A stretch of DNA of 64,000 nt, from assembly GCA_903886275.1 (NCBI GenBank), contig CAISLN010000083.1, positions 1 to 64,000 of the forward strand, read 5' to 3'. The stretch comes from an uncultured beta proteobacterium (lineage in GTDB: Bacteria; Pseudomonadota; Gammaproteobacteria; Burkholderiales; Burkholderiaceae_C). A program made the position numbers and the translations under genes. Of the stretch, positions 53,042-64,000 are shown piece by piece (the stretch's first letter is position 1; every line of letters begins with the position of its first letter). The notes under the pieces were generated by a model. It did not search any database. It was not told the DNA's origin and was given only the letters and a program-made list of their open reading frames with translations.

Positions 53042-53245
53042 CATTATCTAGCACCTCTGCGACGTAAATGCCTCAACTCAGAAACACCTTCCAACCCGCT
53101 TTTCCGGGCCGCTGGTGTTGCCCCCTGCAAGGGGCTGATTCCCCACTATCCAGCACAGAAGCGGCGCGCGTGCCTTCACTCAGGAACACCGCAGAACCGG
53201 CTTTGCCGGGCTGCTGGTGTTGCCCCCTGCAAGGGGCTGAGGGCC
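53042..53245. repeat. About 102-bp tandem duplication in the gap upstream of ubiJ
   Basis: Copies at 53077-53138 and 53179-53240 share 56 of 62 bases, including GCTGGTGTTGCCCCCTGCAAGGGGCTGA, which I split here as two pieces GCTGGTGTTGCCCCC and TGCAAGGGGCTGA. The similarity extends upstream (CTAGCAC...TGCCT against CCAGCAC...TGCCT), giving a 102-base unit repeated nearly twice. Each copy contains a small dyad (GCCCC/GGGGC). No gene is present. Confidence 0.8.
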
Positions 53246-53254
53246 GCGGCTCCG

Positions 53255-53350
53255 AACCTGCCTGCGCAGGTTGGGACGGCCCTGAAGATCCGTTGCCTCT
53301 GGCTGAGGCACCGAAGCGGCCACTTGCGTCATCGGCTTCTCAAGCCGATG
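53255..53350. repeat. Two perfect stem-loops in the ubiJ-Tim44 gap
   Basis: AACCTGC (53255-53261)/GCAGGTT (53266-53272) and CATCGGCTT (53330-53338)/AAGCCGATG (53342-53350). They continue the palindrome-rich block that fills 53036-53385; no gene is seen there. No T-run follows on the minus strand, so they are not standard terminators. Confidence 0.7.
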
Positions 53351-53385
53351 CCTGGGCAGTGGGCAAGCCGGGGGGTGTACCTATC

Positions 53386-54336
53386 TCATTGCAGGGCTTG
53401 CACACCGGCCACCAGCCAGCCGCTGCCACCGCTCTTGGGCTTGGTCATGTTCCAGACCTCGCGGAAGGGACTGGGTCCTGCCGACGGGTCTTCGCGGATC
53501 ATGCCGGAGAACTCGACGCTGGCCATAAAGCCTTCATCCAGCTCCTCAATGCCCAGCAGGTGCGCCTCAATCATCACCACCTCGGTGCTGTTCGGCGCGG
53601 TACCGGTGTGGGCCTCGCGCTCGGCCAACTGGTTGCGAATTTCGCCCAGCATGGAGTCGGTCATCATGGCGCGCAGCGAGGGAATGTCGGAACGGTCCCA
53701 AGCTGCCTGCAAGTTCACAAAATTGGCCTTGGCCGCATTCAAGAAACCTTCGCTGTCAAAGTCGGCCGGCACACCCCAGTTCTGCGAGCCCATCAGGGCC
53801 GAGCCGATCATAGAGCCGCCACCTTCCGCCGGCGACAGATTGCTGCGCTCGAACGGCCTGGCCGAGGCGTCGTTGCCCACGTTTTCAGGACTGTAGGAGG
53901 CCACAGGCAGGGGCGCCTGACCTGCGCCCTGGAAGGCAAAGGGACTGCTGCCCGCACTGGTCGCCGCATTGCGCCTGCGCATGAAAAAGCCAACGGCCAT
54001 CATCACAGCCAGCGCCAGCAGCCCGAACATCAAGATCTGGCCAAAGGCCTCACCCATGCCCAGGGAGCTGGCCAACCAGGCCAGGCCCAGACCGGCTGCC
54101 AGGCCACCCAACATGGCGCCCCAGGGCCGGCGCGGCGGTGCCGGTGCAGCCATGGGCGCGGGCTTGGTCGCATTATTCATACCCTGCGCCGGCGCAGGAG
54201 CGCCGGGCGCCGTACTGCGCTGTGTCACATTGCCGGACTGCTTGCCAAAAGACGCGCCCGAACCCATGCGCTTGGCCTCGGCATTCACCCCACCCAACGC
54301 CAGCACCAGCGTCAAAACCAACACAGACCAGTTCAT
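53386..54336 (-). CDS. Tim44-like domain protein
   Basis: 316 residues from Met 54336 (MNWSVLVLTLVLALGGVNAEA), a signal peptide with a clear A-x-A site. A Gly/Pro/Ala-rich stretch follows, then two membrane segments (about 83-120) and the C-terminal Tim44/TIM14-like domain (about 190-316) with FDSEGFLNAAKANFVNLQAA and DPSAGPSPFREVWNMTKP. The domain may bind membrane lipids or hold transport partners. It sits between ubiE (23 bases) and ubiJ. It is common in this place in Burkholderiales; role unknown. Confidence 0.88.
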   Translation of the reverse strand: MNWSVLVLTLVLALGGVNAEAKRMGSGASFGKQSGNVTQRSTAPGAPAPAQGMNNATKPAPMAAPAPPRRPWGAMLGGLAAGLGLAWLASSLGMGEAFGQILMFGLLALAVMMAVGFFMRRRNAATSAGSSPFAFQGAGQAPLPVASYSPENVGNDASARPFERSNLSPAEGGGSMIGSALMGSQNWGVPADFDSEGFLNAAKANFVNLQAAWDRSDIPSLRAMMTDSMLGEIRNQLAEREAHTGTAPNSTEVVMIEAHLLGIEELDEGFMASVEFSGMIREDPSAGPSPFREVWNMTKPKSGGSGWLVAGVQALQ

Positions 54337-54359
54337 GTTCACTCCAAAAAATTTATGCA

Positions 54360-55091
54360 TCAACACTTGATTCCAACATGCAAGGCGGCGACGCCACCGG
54401 TGAGGTTGTGATAGTCCACATGTCCGAAACCACCTTTGTGCATCATGGCCTTTAGCTCCTGCTGGGCTGGATGCATGCGAATGGACTCCGCCAGATAGCG
54501 GTAGCTGGCGTCGTCACCGGCGACCAGCTTGCCCAGGCGCGGCAGCACCTTGAAGGAATACCAGTCATAGACCTTCTCCAAAGGGGCGACCACCTTGGAA
54601 AACTCCAGCACCAGCAACTTGCCACCGGGCTTGAGCACGCGGTTCATCTCGGCCAGCGCCACATCCTTGTGCGTCATGTTGCGCAGACCAAAGGCCACGC
54701 TGACCAGATCGAAGGTGTTGCTGGCAAAGGGCAGCTTCTCGGCGTCGCAGACCAGCGTGGGCAGGGACACGCCGGCGTCGAGCAGACGATTGCGCCCTGT
54801 GCTGAGCATGGCCTCGTTGATGTCGGTGTGCACCACCTGGCCGCTGGCACCTACTTTTTTGGCAAAGGCCATGGCCAGGTCGCCGGTGCCCCCCGCAATA
54901 TCGAGGGCGCGGTCGCCCTCCTTGAGCTTGGCCACCATCAGTGTGTATGCTTTCCAGGCGCGGTGCAGCCCCATGGACATGAGGTCATTCATCAGGTCGT
55001 ACTTGGGTGCGACCGAGTCAAAAACGCTGCGCACTTTGCGCGCTTTTTCCGCCTCTTCGACGGATTCGTAACCGAAATGGGTGGTAGTCAT
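54360..55091 (-). CDS. ubiE: Ubiquinone/menaquinone C-methyltransferase UbiE
   Basis: 243 residues. [20 protein letters not shown] is the family start; SAM motif [41 protein letters not shown]; and [17 protein letters not shown] complete it. It methylates the benzoquinol ring in ubiquinone synthesis. The Tim44-like gene follows, then ubiJ and ubiB. The upstream gap to DUF971 is 117 bases. Confidence 0.97.
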   Translation of the reverse strand: MTTTHFGYESVEEAEKARKVRSVFDSVAPKYDLMNDLMSMGLHRAWKAYTLMVAKLKEGDRALDIAGGTGDLAMAFAKKVGASGQVVHTDINEAMLSTGRNRLLDAGVSLPTLVCDAEKLPFASNTFDLVSVAFGLRNMTHKDVALAEMNRVLKPGGKLLVLEFSKVVAPLEKVYDWYSFKVLPRLGKLVAGDDASYRYLAESIRMHPAQQELKAMMHKGGFGHVDYHNLTGGVAALHVGIKC

Positions 55092-55208
55092 GCACCGATT
55101 TTAAGCAGGTCGCTGCCAACACCACCAACAATGCGGCCTAAGCAGCTATTGAATCGGTAGCGCGTTGCATTTGCGCACAAGCCCTGGGGAGGGCATGGCT
55201 GAAAATGG

Positions 55209-55622
55209 TCAGTGACTGGCGCAGCTGTGGCCGGCCTTTTCCGGCATGGGCGCATCGCGGTCGCGACCGCCCGCCTGCAGGCGTTGCGCATAGTCGGCCC
55301 ACAGCTGCGCCTGCTGCGAACCCAGGAAGTAGAGATAGTCCCAGGAAAAAATGCCGGTGTCGTGGCCATCGGAAAAACGCGGCTGCACCGCGTAATTGCC
55401 GACCGGCTCCAGGCCGGTCAACTCGACCAGGCGCTTGCCCGATTGCAGCGTCTCCTGGCCCGGGCCGTGACCCGCCACCTCGGCCGAGGGCGAATACACG
55501 CGCATCAGCTCAAACGGAATGCGAAACGCAGCTCCGTCCGAAAAAGTGATTTCGAGCACGCGCGACTGCGCATGCACCGTCAAGGCCTGTGGAGTGGGCG
55601 AACCTGTTTGTAAACCAGCCAT
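55209..55622 (-). CDS. DUF971 (gamma-butyrobetaine hydroxylase N-terminal-like) protein
   Basis: 137 residues. The core (RVLEITFSDGAAFRIPFELM, RVYSPSAEVAGHG, VGNYAVQPRFSDGHDTGIFS, WDYLYFLG) is the DUF971/GBBH-like N-terminal domain, known as a zinc- or Fe-S-related fold. The C-terminus is rich in His and Cys (GHSCASH), possibly metal-binding. It lies ahead of ubiE, an order common in Betaproteobacteria. Function is unknown. Confidence 0.9.
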   Translation of the reverse strand: MAGLQTGSPTPQALTVHAQSRVLEITFSDGAAFRIPFELMRVYSPSAEVAGHGPGQETLQSGKRLVELTGLEPVGNYAVQPRFSDGHDTGIFSWDYLYFLGSQQAQLWADYAQRLQAGGRDRDAPMPEKAGHSCASH

Positions 55623-55687
55623 GCGCGAATTGTACGTAAGCCCACCGCAGTGGGCGTCCGTGGGGGCAATGCCGTAAGCCGGGCCGT

Positions 55688-58600
55688 CTACACCAGCACC
55701 CGCTCAATGCCTCCGGCGTTGGCGACCTTCACATAATCGGGCAGCCAGTCCTTTCCAAGGATCTGGTTGGCCATCTCCACTACGATGTAGTCGGCCTCCA
55801 ACAGGCCGTTGTTCAGGTCGTTGCCGTAACGGCTCAGGCCCTGCAGGCAGCTCGGGCAGCTGGTGAGAATCTTCAGGTTGCCCTTGGAAGGTGCCGCCCC
55901 TTCTACCGCTGTCAATGCCCGCAACGCCGTCTCGTCCTTGCGCAGTTCTTCTTCCTTGCGAAAGCGAATTTGCGTGGAGATATCGGGGCGGCTCACGCCC
56001 AGGGTGCCGGACTCGCCGCAGCAGCGCTCGCTCTTCAACACTGCATCTCCCACCAAGGCCTTGACGGTCTTCAGCGGGTCCTGCAGCTTCATCGGGCTGT
56101 GGCAGGGGTCGTGGAACAGATAGCCCGCGCCAGCACCCCCCTCGGGCACCAGGGTGATGCCCTTTTCCAGCAGGTACTCGTGGATGTCGATGATGCGGCT
56201 GCCGGGGAAGATCTTGTCGAACTCATAGCCCTGCAACTGGTCATAACAGGTGCCGCAACTCACCACCACGGTCTTGATGTCCAGGTAGTTGAGCGTGTTG
56301 GCCACGCGGTGGAACAGCACCCGGTTGTCGGTGATGATCTTCTCGGCCTTGTCCGACTGTCCAGAGCCACGTTGCGGATAGCCGCAGCATAGGTAGCCGG
56401 GCGGCAGCACGGTTTGCACACCGGCATGCCAGAGCATGGCCTGGGTGGCCAGCCCCACTTGGCTAAACAGACGTTCCGAGCCGCAACCGGGGAAGTAGAA
56501 CACCGCCTCGGTCTCGGCGGTGGTGGCCACCGGGTTGCGGATGATGGGCACGTAATCGCCATCTTCAATGTCCAGAAGTGCGCGCGCCGTCTTCTTGGGC
56601 AGGCCGCCGGGCATCTTCTTGTTGATGAAGTGAATCACCTGCTCCTTGATGGGCGCGGTGCCCACCGTGGCGGGTGGCTTGGCGGTCTGCGCCTTGGCCG
56701 CCAGACGCAGCACCTGATTGGCCAGACGCTGCAGCTTGAAGCCCACGCCCACCATGGCGCCACGCATCAACTTGATGGTCTGCGGATTGGTGGCGTTGAG
56801 AAACAGCATGGCAACAAAGCCGCCGGGTCTGAAACTCTTTTGCCCCATCTTGCGCAGGAGGTTGCGCATGTTCATGGTGACCTCGCCAAAATCGATCTTC
56901 ACCGGGCAGGGCGAGGCGCATTTGTGGCAGATGGTGCAGTGGTCGGCCACATCTTCAAACTCTTGCCAGTGGCGGATGCTGATGCCGCGTCGCGTCTGCT
57001 CCTCGTACAAAAAGGCTTCCACCAAGAGCGAGGTGGCCAGGATTTTGTCGCGCGGGCTGTACAGCAGGTTGGCGCGCGGCACATGCGTCGCGCACACCGG
57101 CTTGCACTTGCCGCAGCGCAGGCAGTCTTTGACCGAGTCGGCAATGGCACCAATGTCGCTCTGCTGCATGATCAGCGATTCGTGTCCCATCAGGCCAAAG
57201 GACGGCGTGTAGGCATTGGTTAAATCCGCCTTGTGCGCCACATCACGCAAGAGCTTGCCCTTGTTAAAGCGCCCCTCAGGATCGACCTTGGCCTTGTAGG
57301 CAACAAAGGGCGCAAGCTCCGCATCGGTCAGGAACTCCAGCTTGGTGATGCCAATGCCGTGCTCGCCCGAGATCACGCCGTCCAGTGAACGCGCCAGCGC
57401 CATGATGCGTTTGACCGCGCCGTGGGCGGCCTGCAGCATGTCGTAGTCATCGCTGTTGACGGGGATATTGGTGTGCACATTGCCGTCGCCGGCATGCATG
57501 TGCAGGGCCACCCAGACACGGCCCTTGAGCACGCGCTGGTGGATGGCGTTGCACTCTTCGAGCACCGCCTTGAAGGCGCCGCCGGTAAAGATGTCACGCA
57601 GCGGCCCTCGCAGCTGCAGCTTCCAACTGGCGCGCAGGCTATGGTCCTGCAACTGCGCAAACAGGTTTTGCGCATCGCCCAGCCAGCCCTGCCACTGCGC
57701 GCGCACCTCGCCCACAAGGGCAATCGCCTGGCCCACGCGTTCTTGCATCAGCTCAGGGGAAGGGATGTCGATGGCGTCATCGGCACGCCCTATAGGCAGG
57801 TTGCCCCGCTGCAAAAATTCCAGCAGCGCGTCGCACAGCGCCAGCTTATTGGCCAGGCTGAGCTCGATGTTGATGTGCTCGATGCCGTCGGTGTACTCGG
57901 CCATACGCTGCAAAGGGATCACCACGTCTTCGTTGATCTTAAAGGCGTTGGTGTGGCGGCTAATCGCCGCCGTCTTCTTGCGGTCCAGCCAGAATTTCTT
58001 GCGCGCCTCGGGGCTGATGGCCACAAAGCCCTCGCCACTGCGCGAGTTGGCAATGCGCACCACTTCCGAGGTGGCGCGGGCCACGGCGTCGGCATCGTCG
58101 CCTGCAATGTCGCCAAACAGCGCCATCTTTGGCATGCCGCCGCGCTTGGACTTGGTGGCGTAGCCAACAGCTTTCAGGTAACGGTCGTCGAGGTGCTCCA
58201 GGCCGGCCAGCAGCACGCCGCTGCGCTTTTGCTCGGCCGACATGAAGTCGATGATTTCCACAATGCTGGGCACGGCATTGCGTGCGTCGCCAAAAAACTC
58301 CAGGCAGACGGTGCGCGTGTGCGCGGGCATGCGGTGCACCACCCAGCGTGCGCTGGTGATCAGGCCGTCGCAGCCCTCTTTCTGGATGCCGGGCAGGCCA
58401 CTGAGAAACTTATCGGTGACATCCTTGCCCAGGCCTTCCTTGCGAAAGCTTTTTCCGGGAATGTCCAGGCGCTCGGTGCGGATAGCCGTCTTGCCATCGG
58501 CCTTGAAATACTGCAGCTCAAAGCTGGCCGTCTCCACATCATGGATCTTGCCCATGTTGTGATTGAGGCGGGTGACCTCCAGCCACTCGGCCTGCGGCGT

Positions 58601-59584
58601 CACCATGCGCCAACTGGCCAGATTGTCCAGCGCCGTGCCCCAGAGCACAGCCTTTTTGCCACCGGCATTCATGGCGATGTTGCCGCCTATGCAACTGGCC
58701 TCGGCCGACGTTGGGTCTACCGCAAATACAAAGCCTGCGCGCTCGGCCGCATCGGCCACACGCTGGGTTACCACTCCGGCCTCGCTCCAAACCGTGGCCA
58801 CCTCAACATCGAGGCCTGGCAGGCGGCGCATCTGCACCTCGGTCACGGCGTCGAGCTTTTCGGTGTTGATGACCGCGCTCTTCCAGGTCAGAGGCACAGC
58901 GCCGCCGGTGTAGCCGGTGCCGCCGCCGCGCGGGATGATGGTCAGCCCCAAGTCGATACAGCCCTTGACCAGGCCGGCCATCTCTTCTTCGGAGTCGGGG
59001 GTGAGCACCACAAACGGGTACTCCACGCGCCAGTCGGTGGCGTCGGTCACATGGCTCACGCGCGACAGGCCGTCGAACTTGATGTTGTGCTTGGCAGTGA
59101 CCCGGTTGAGCTGGCGCAGGGACTTGCGGCGCAGGCTGGCCACCTTGCCAAACGAGGCGTCAAATTGCTCCACAGCCAAGCGCGCGGAGGTCAGCAACTG
59201 GCCGACCATGGCATCGCGCTCGGGGTCGGCATCGGGCGTGCGGCGCTTGCCGACCTCGCCCAAGCGGTGGTTCAGGGCCTCCACCAACTGCGCACGGCGC
59301 TTGGGGTTGTCCAGCAGGTCGTCCTGCAAATAGGGGTTGCGCTGCACCACCCAGATATCGCCCAGCACCTCGTACAACATGCGTGCCGAGCGCCCGGTGC
59401 GGCGCTCTTCGCGCAGCCGGTTCAGGGTCTCCCAGGCCGGAGCACCCAACAGACGGATGACGATTTCGCGGTCGGAAAACGAGGTGTAGTTATAGGGAAT
59501 TTCGCGGATGCGCTCGTGCGGTTGTGCTGCAGCGAGTGTGGCGGCAGCGCTGGTCAGGTGCGAGTGTAGGGTCGGTGCGTTCAT
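55688..59584 (-). CDS. Large FAD-linked oxidase/Fe-S oxidoreductase with DUF3683 domain
   Basis: 1298 residues from Met 59584 ([20 protein letters not shown]); the 59 upstream codons are not conserved. An N-terminal DUF3683 (about 20-150) is followed by FAD_binding_4 ([36 protein letters not shown]), a FAD-oxidase C-terminal part ending [10 protein letters not shown]...GEHGIGITK, two 4Fe-4S clusters ([16 protein letters not shown] and [14 protein letters not shown]) and two CCG domains ([19 protein letters not shown]). It looks like a D-lactate/glycolate-type dehydrogenase that passes electrons to a membrane carrier through the CCG part, as in GlpC/GlcF. Substrate unknown. The DUF971 gene follows with 65 bases between. 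Confidence 0.92.
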   Translation of the reverse strand: MNAPTLHSHLTSAAATLAAAQPHERIREIPYNYTSFSDREIVIRLLGAPAWETLNRLREERRTGRSARMLYEVLGDIWVVQRNPYLQDDLLDNPKRRAQLVEALNHRLGEVGKRRTPDADPERDAMVGQLLTSARLAVEQFDASFGKVASLRRKSLRQLNRVTAKHNIKFDGLSRVSHVTDATDWRVEYPFVVLTPDSEEEMAGLVKGCIDLGLTIIPRGGGTGYTGGAVPLTWKSAVINTEKLDAVTEVQMRRLPGLDVEVATVWSEAGVVTQRVADAAERAGFVFAVDPTSAEASCIGGNIAMNAGGKKAVLWGTALDNLASWRMVTPQAEWLEVTRLNHNMGKIHDVETASFELQYFKADGKTAIRTERLDIPGKSFRKEGLGKDVTDKFLSGLPGIQKEGCDGLITSARWVVHRMPAHTRTVCLEFFGDARNAVPSIVEIIDFMSAEQKRSGVLLAGLEHLDDRYLKAVGYATKSKRGGMPKMALFGDIAGDDADAVARATSEVVRIANSRSGEGFVAISPEARKKFWLDRKKTAAISRHTNAFKINEDVVIPLQRMAEYTDGIEHINIELSLANKLALCDALLEFLQRGNLPIGRADDAIDIPSPELMQERVGQAIALVGEVRAQWQGWLGDAQNLFAQLQDHSLRASWKLQLRGPLRDIFTGGAFKAVLEECNAIHQRVLKGRVWVALHMHAGDGNVHTNIPVNSDDYDMLQAAHGAVKRIMALARSLDGVISGEHGIGITKLEFLTDAELAPFVAYKAKVDPEGRFNKGKLLRDVAHKADLTNAYTPSFGLMGHESLIMQQSDIGAIADSVKDCLRCGKCKPVCATHVPRANLLYSPRDKILATSLLVEAFLYEEQTRRGISIRHWQEFEDVADHCTICHKCASPCPVKIDFGEVTMNMRNLLRKMGQKSFRPGGFVAMLFLNATNPQTIKLMRGAMVGVGFKLQRLANQVLRLAAKAQTAKPPATVGTAPIKEQVIHFINKKMPGGLPKKTARALLDIEDGDYVPIIRNPVATTAETEAVFYFPGCGSERLFSQVGLATQAMLWHAGVQTVLPPGYLCCGYPQRGSGQSDKAEKIITDNRVLFHRVANTLNYLDIKTVVVSCGTCYDQLQGYEFDKIFPGSRIIDIHEYLLEKGITLVPEGGAGAGYLFHDPCHSPMKLQDPLKTVKALVGDAVLKSERCCGESGTLGVSRPDISTQIRFRKEEELRKDETALRALTAVEGAAPSKGNLKILTSCPSCLQGLSRYGNDLNNGLLEADYIVVEMANQILGKDWLPDYVKVANAGGIERVLV

Positions 59585-63810
<4,226 letters not shown>

Positions 63811-63846
63811 AAGGTAAGTGGACTCCCACCGGCCAAACCACAAGGC

Positions 63847-64000
63847 ATGAGCAAACGCCTCGTTCCCCTGTTACTGATTGCCCTGCTGCTCATCCTGCAC
63901 GGGCAATTGTGGTTTGGCCGCGGCAGTGTGCCCAATGTCAGCAAGCTGCAAAGCGAGCTGGAAGTTCAAAAGATAAAGAACGCACAGGCCACATTGGCCA
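63847..64000 (+). CDS. ftsB: Cell division protein FtsB, N-terminal part cut by the window edge
   Basis: 51 codons are visible from ATG 63847 (MSKRLVPLLLIALLLILHGQ). One membrane helix (about 5-20) is followed by the start of a coiled coil (VSKLQSELEVQKIKNAQATL). This and its place after eno match FtsB, part of the FtsQLB divisome complex. The remaining half lies beyond the window. Confidence 0.85.
   Translation, partial: MSKRLVPLLLIALLLILHGQLWFGRGSVPNVSKLQSELEVQKIKNAQATLA

Overview
The window is about 64 kb of GC-rich bacterial chromosome. Gene content and order point to a betaproteobacterium of the Burkholderiales, most likely Comamonadaceae (Rhodoferax/Polaromonas-like). Evidence for this is the DUF971-ubiE-Tim44-ubiJ-ubiB-FmdB-DUF502-aspS-nudB block, the pyrG-kdsA-eno-ftsB block, the gpsA-secB-grxC-rhodanese block, DUF3460-scpA-panBC and a two-gene cyanophycin synthetase locus. 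I see no rRNA, tRNA, CRISPR array or insertion sequence. The assignment rests on recognising protein families and gene order, not on a database search.

Layout. 1-7.1 kb is an accessory, partly AT-rich stretch on the minus strand: the start of an MshQ-like secreted protein, a hemerythrin-diguanylate cyclase, a severely shortened PAS chemoreceptor, a lone receiver protein with a small membrane protein, an unexplained multi-hairpin element, an intact chemoreceptor, a periplasmic Cache protein broken by an in-frame TGA, and an AT-rich methyltransferase. 7.2-12 kb (minus) is a light-related cassette: a class I photolyase/cryptochrome, a DUF2256 zinc protein, an Fe-S (6-4)-type photolyase, a Cys-rich microprotein, a DUF3429 membrane protein and a TIGR03643 protein, followed by an antitoxin-like gene. 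12.1-15.2 kb (plus) is a GbsR/MarR regulator translationally overlapping cyanide-insensitive-type cydAB. 15.4-17.1 kb holds a RES/Xre toxin-antitoxin pair and a frameshifted acetyltransferase. 17.2-19.3 kb holds a LysR regulator and apbC/mrp.

19.7-28.3 kb (plus) carries metG, a SulP transporter, DUF3460, scpA, panB, panC, a HEPN-family protein with what looks like a nucleotidyltransferase remnant fused to its end, and a DUF4143 ATPase. 28.3-36.1 kb is a divergent cyanophycin locus: DUF1854 plus an ABC exporter-like protein on the minus strand, and cphA' (degenerate Mur-ligase P-loop) plus cphA on the plus strand. 36-43.3 kb is core metabolism and envelope: gpsA, secB, grxC and rhodanese (minus), then gpmA, a CtpA protease, moeB, a diguanylate cyclase and a MinD-like ATPase (plus). 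43.3-59.6 kb is a long minus-strand series: DUF429, BLUF-folE, clsB, an EEP nuclease, nudB, aspS, DUF502, FmdB, ubiB, ubiJ, a Tim44-like protein, ubiE, DUF971 and a 1298-residue FAD/Fe-S oxidoreductase. 59.9-64 kb (plus) is pyrG, kdsA, eno and the start of ftsB.

Themes. Two flavin photolyase/cryptochrome proteins, a BLUF photoreceptor co-transcribed with GTP cyclohydrolase I, and nudB (next pterin step) lie in one window, which suggests light sensing and repair tied to pterin supply (inference). Two diguanylate cyclases, one with an oxygen-binding hemerythrin domain, lie near the chemoreceptors and the MinD-like ATPase. The most unexplained signals are the hairpin element at 3152-3331, the photolyase-linked small proteins, and the several genes caught part-way through decay or remodelling.
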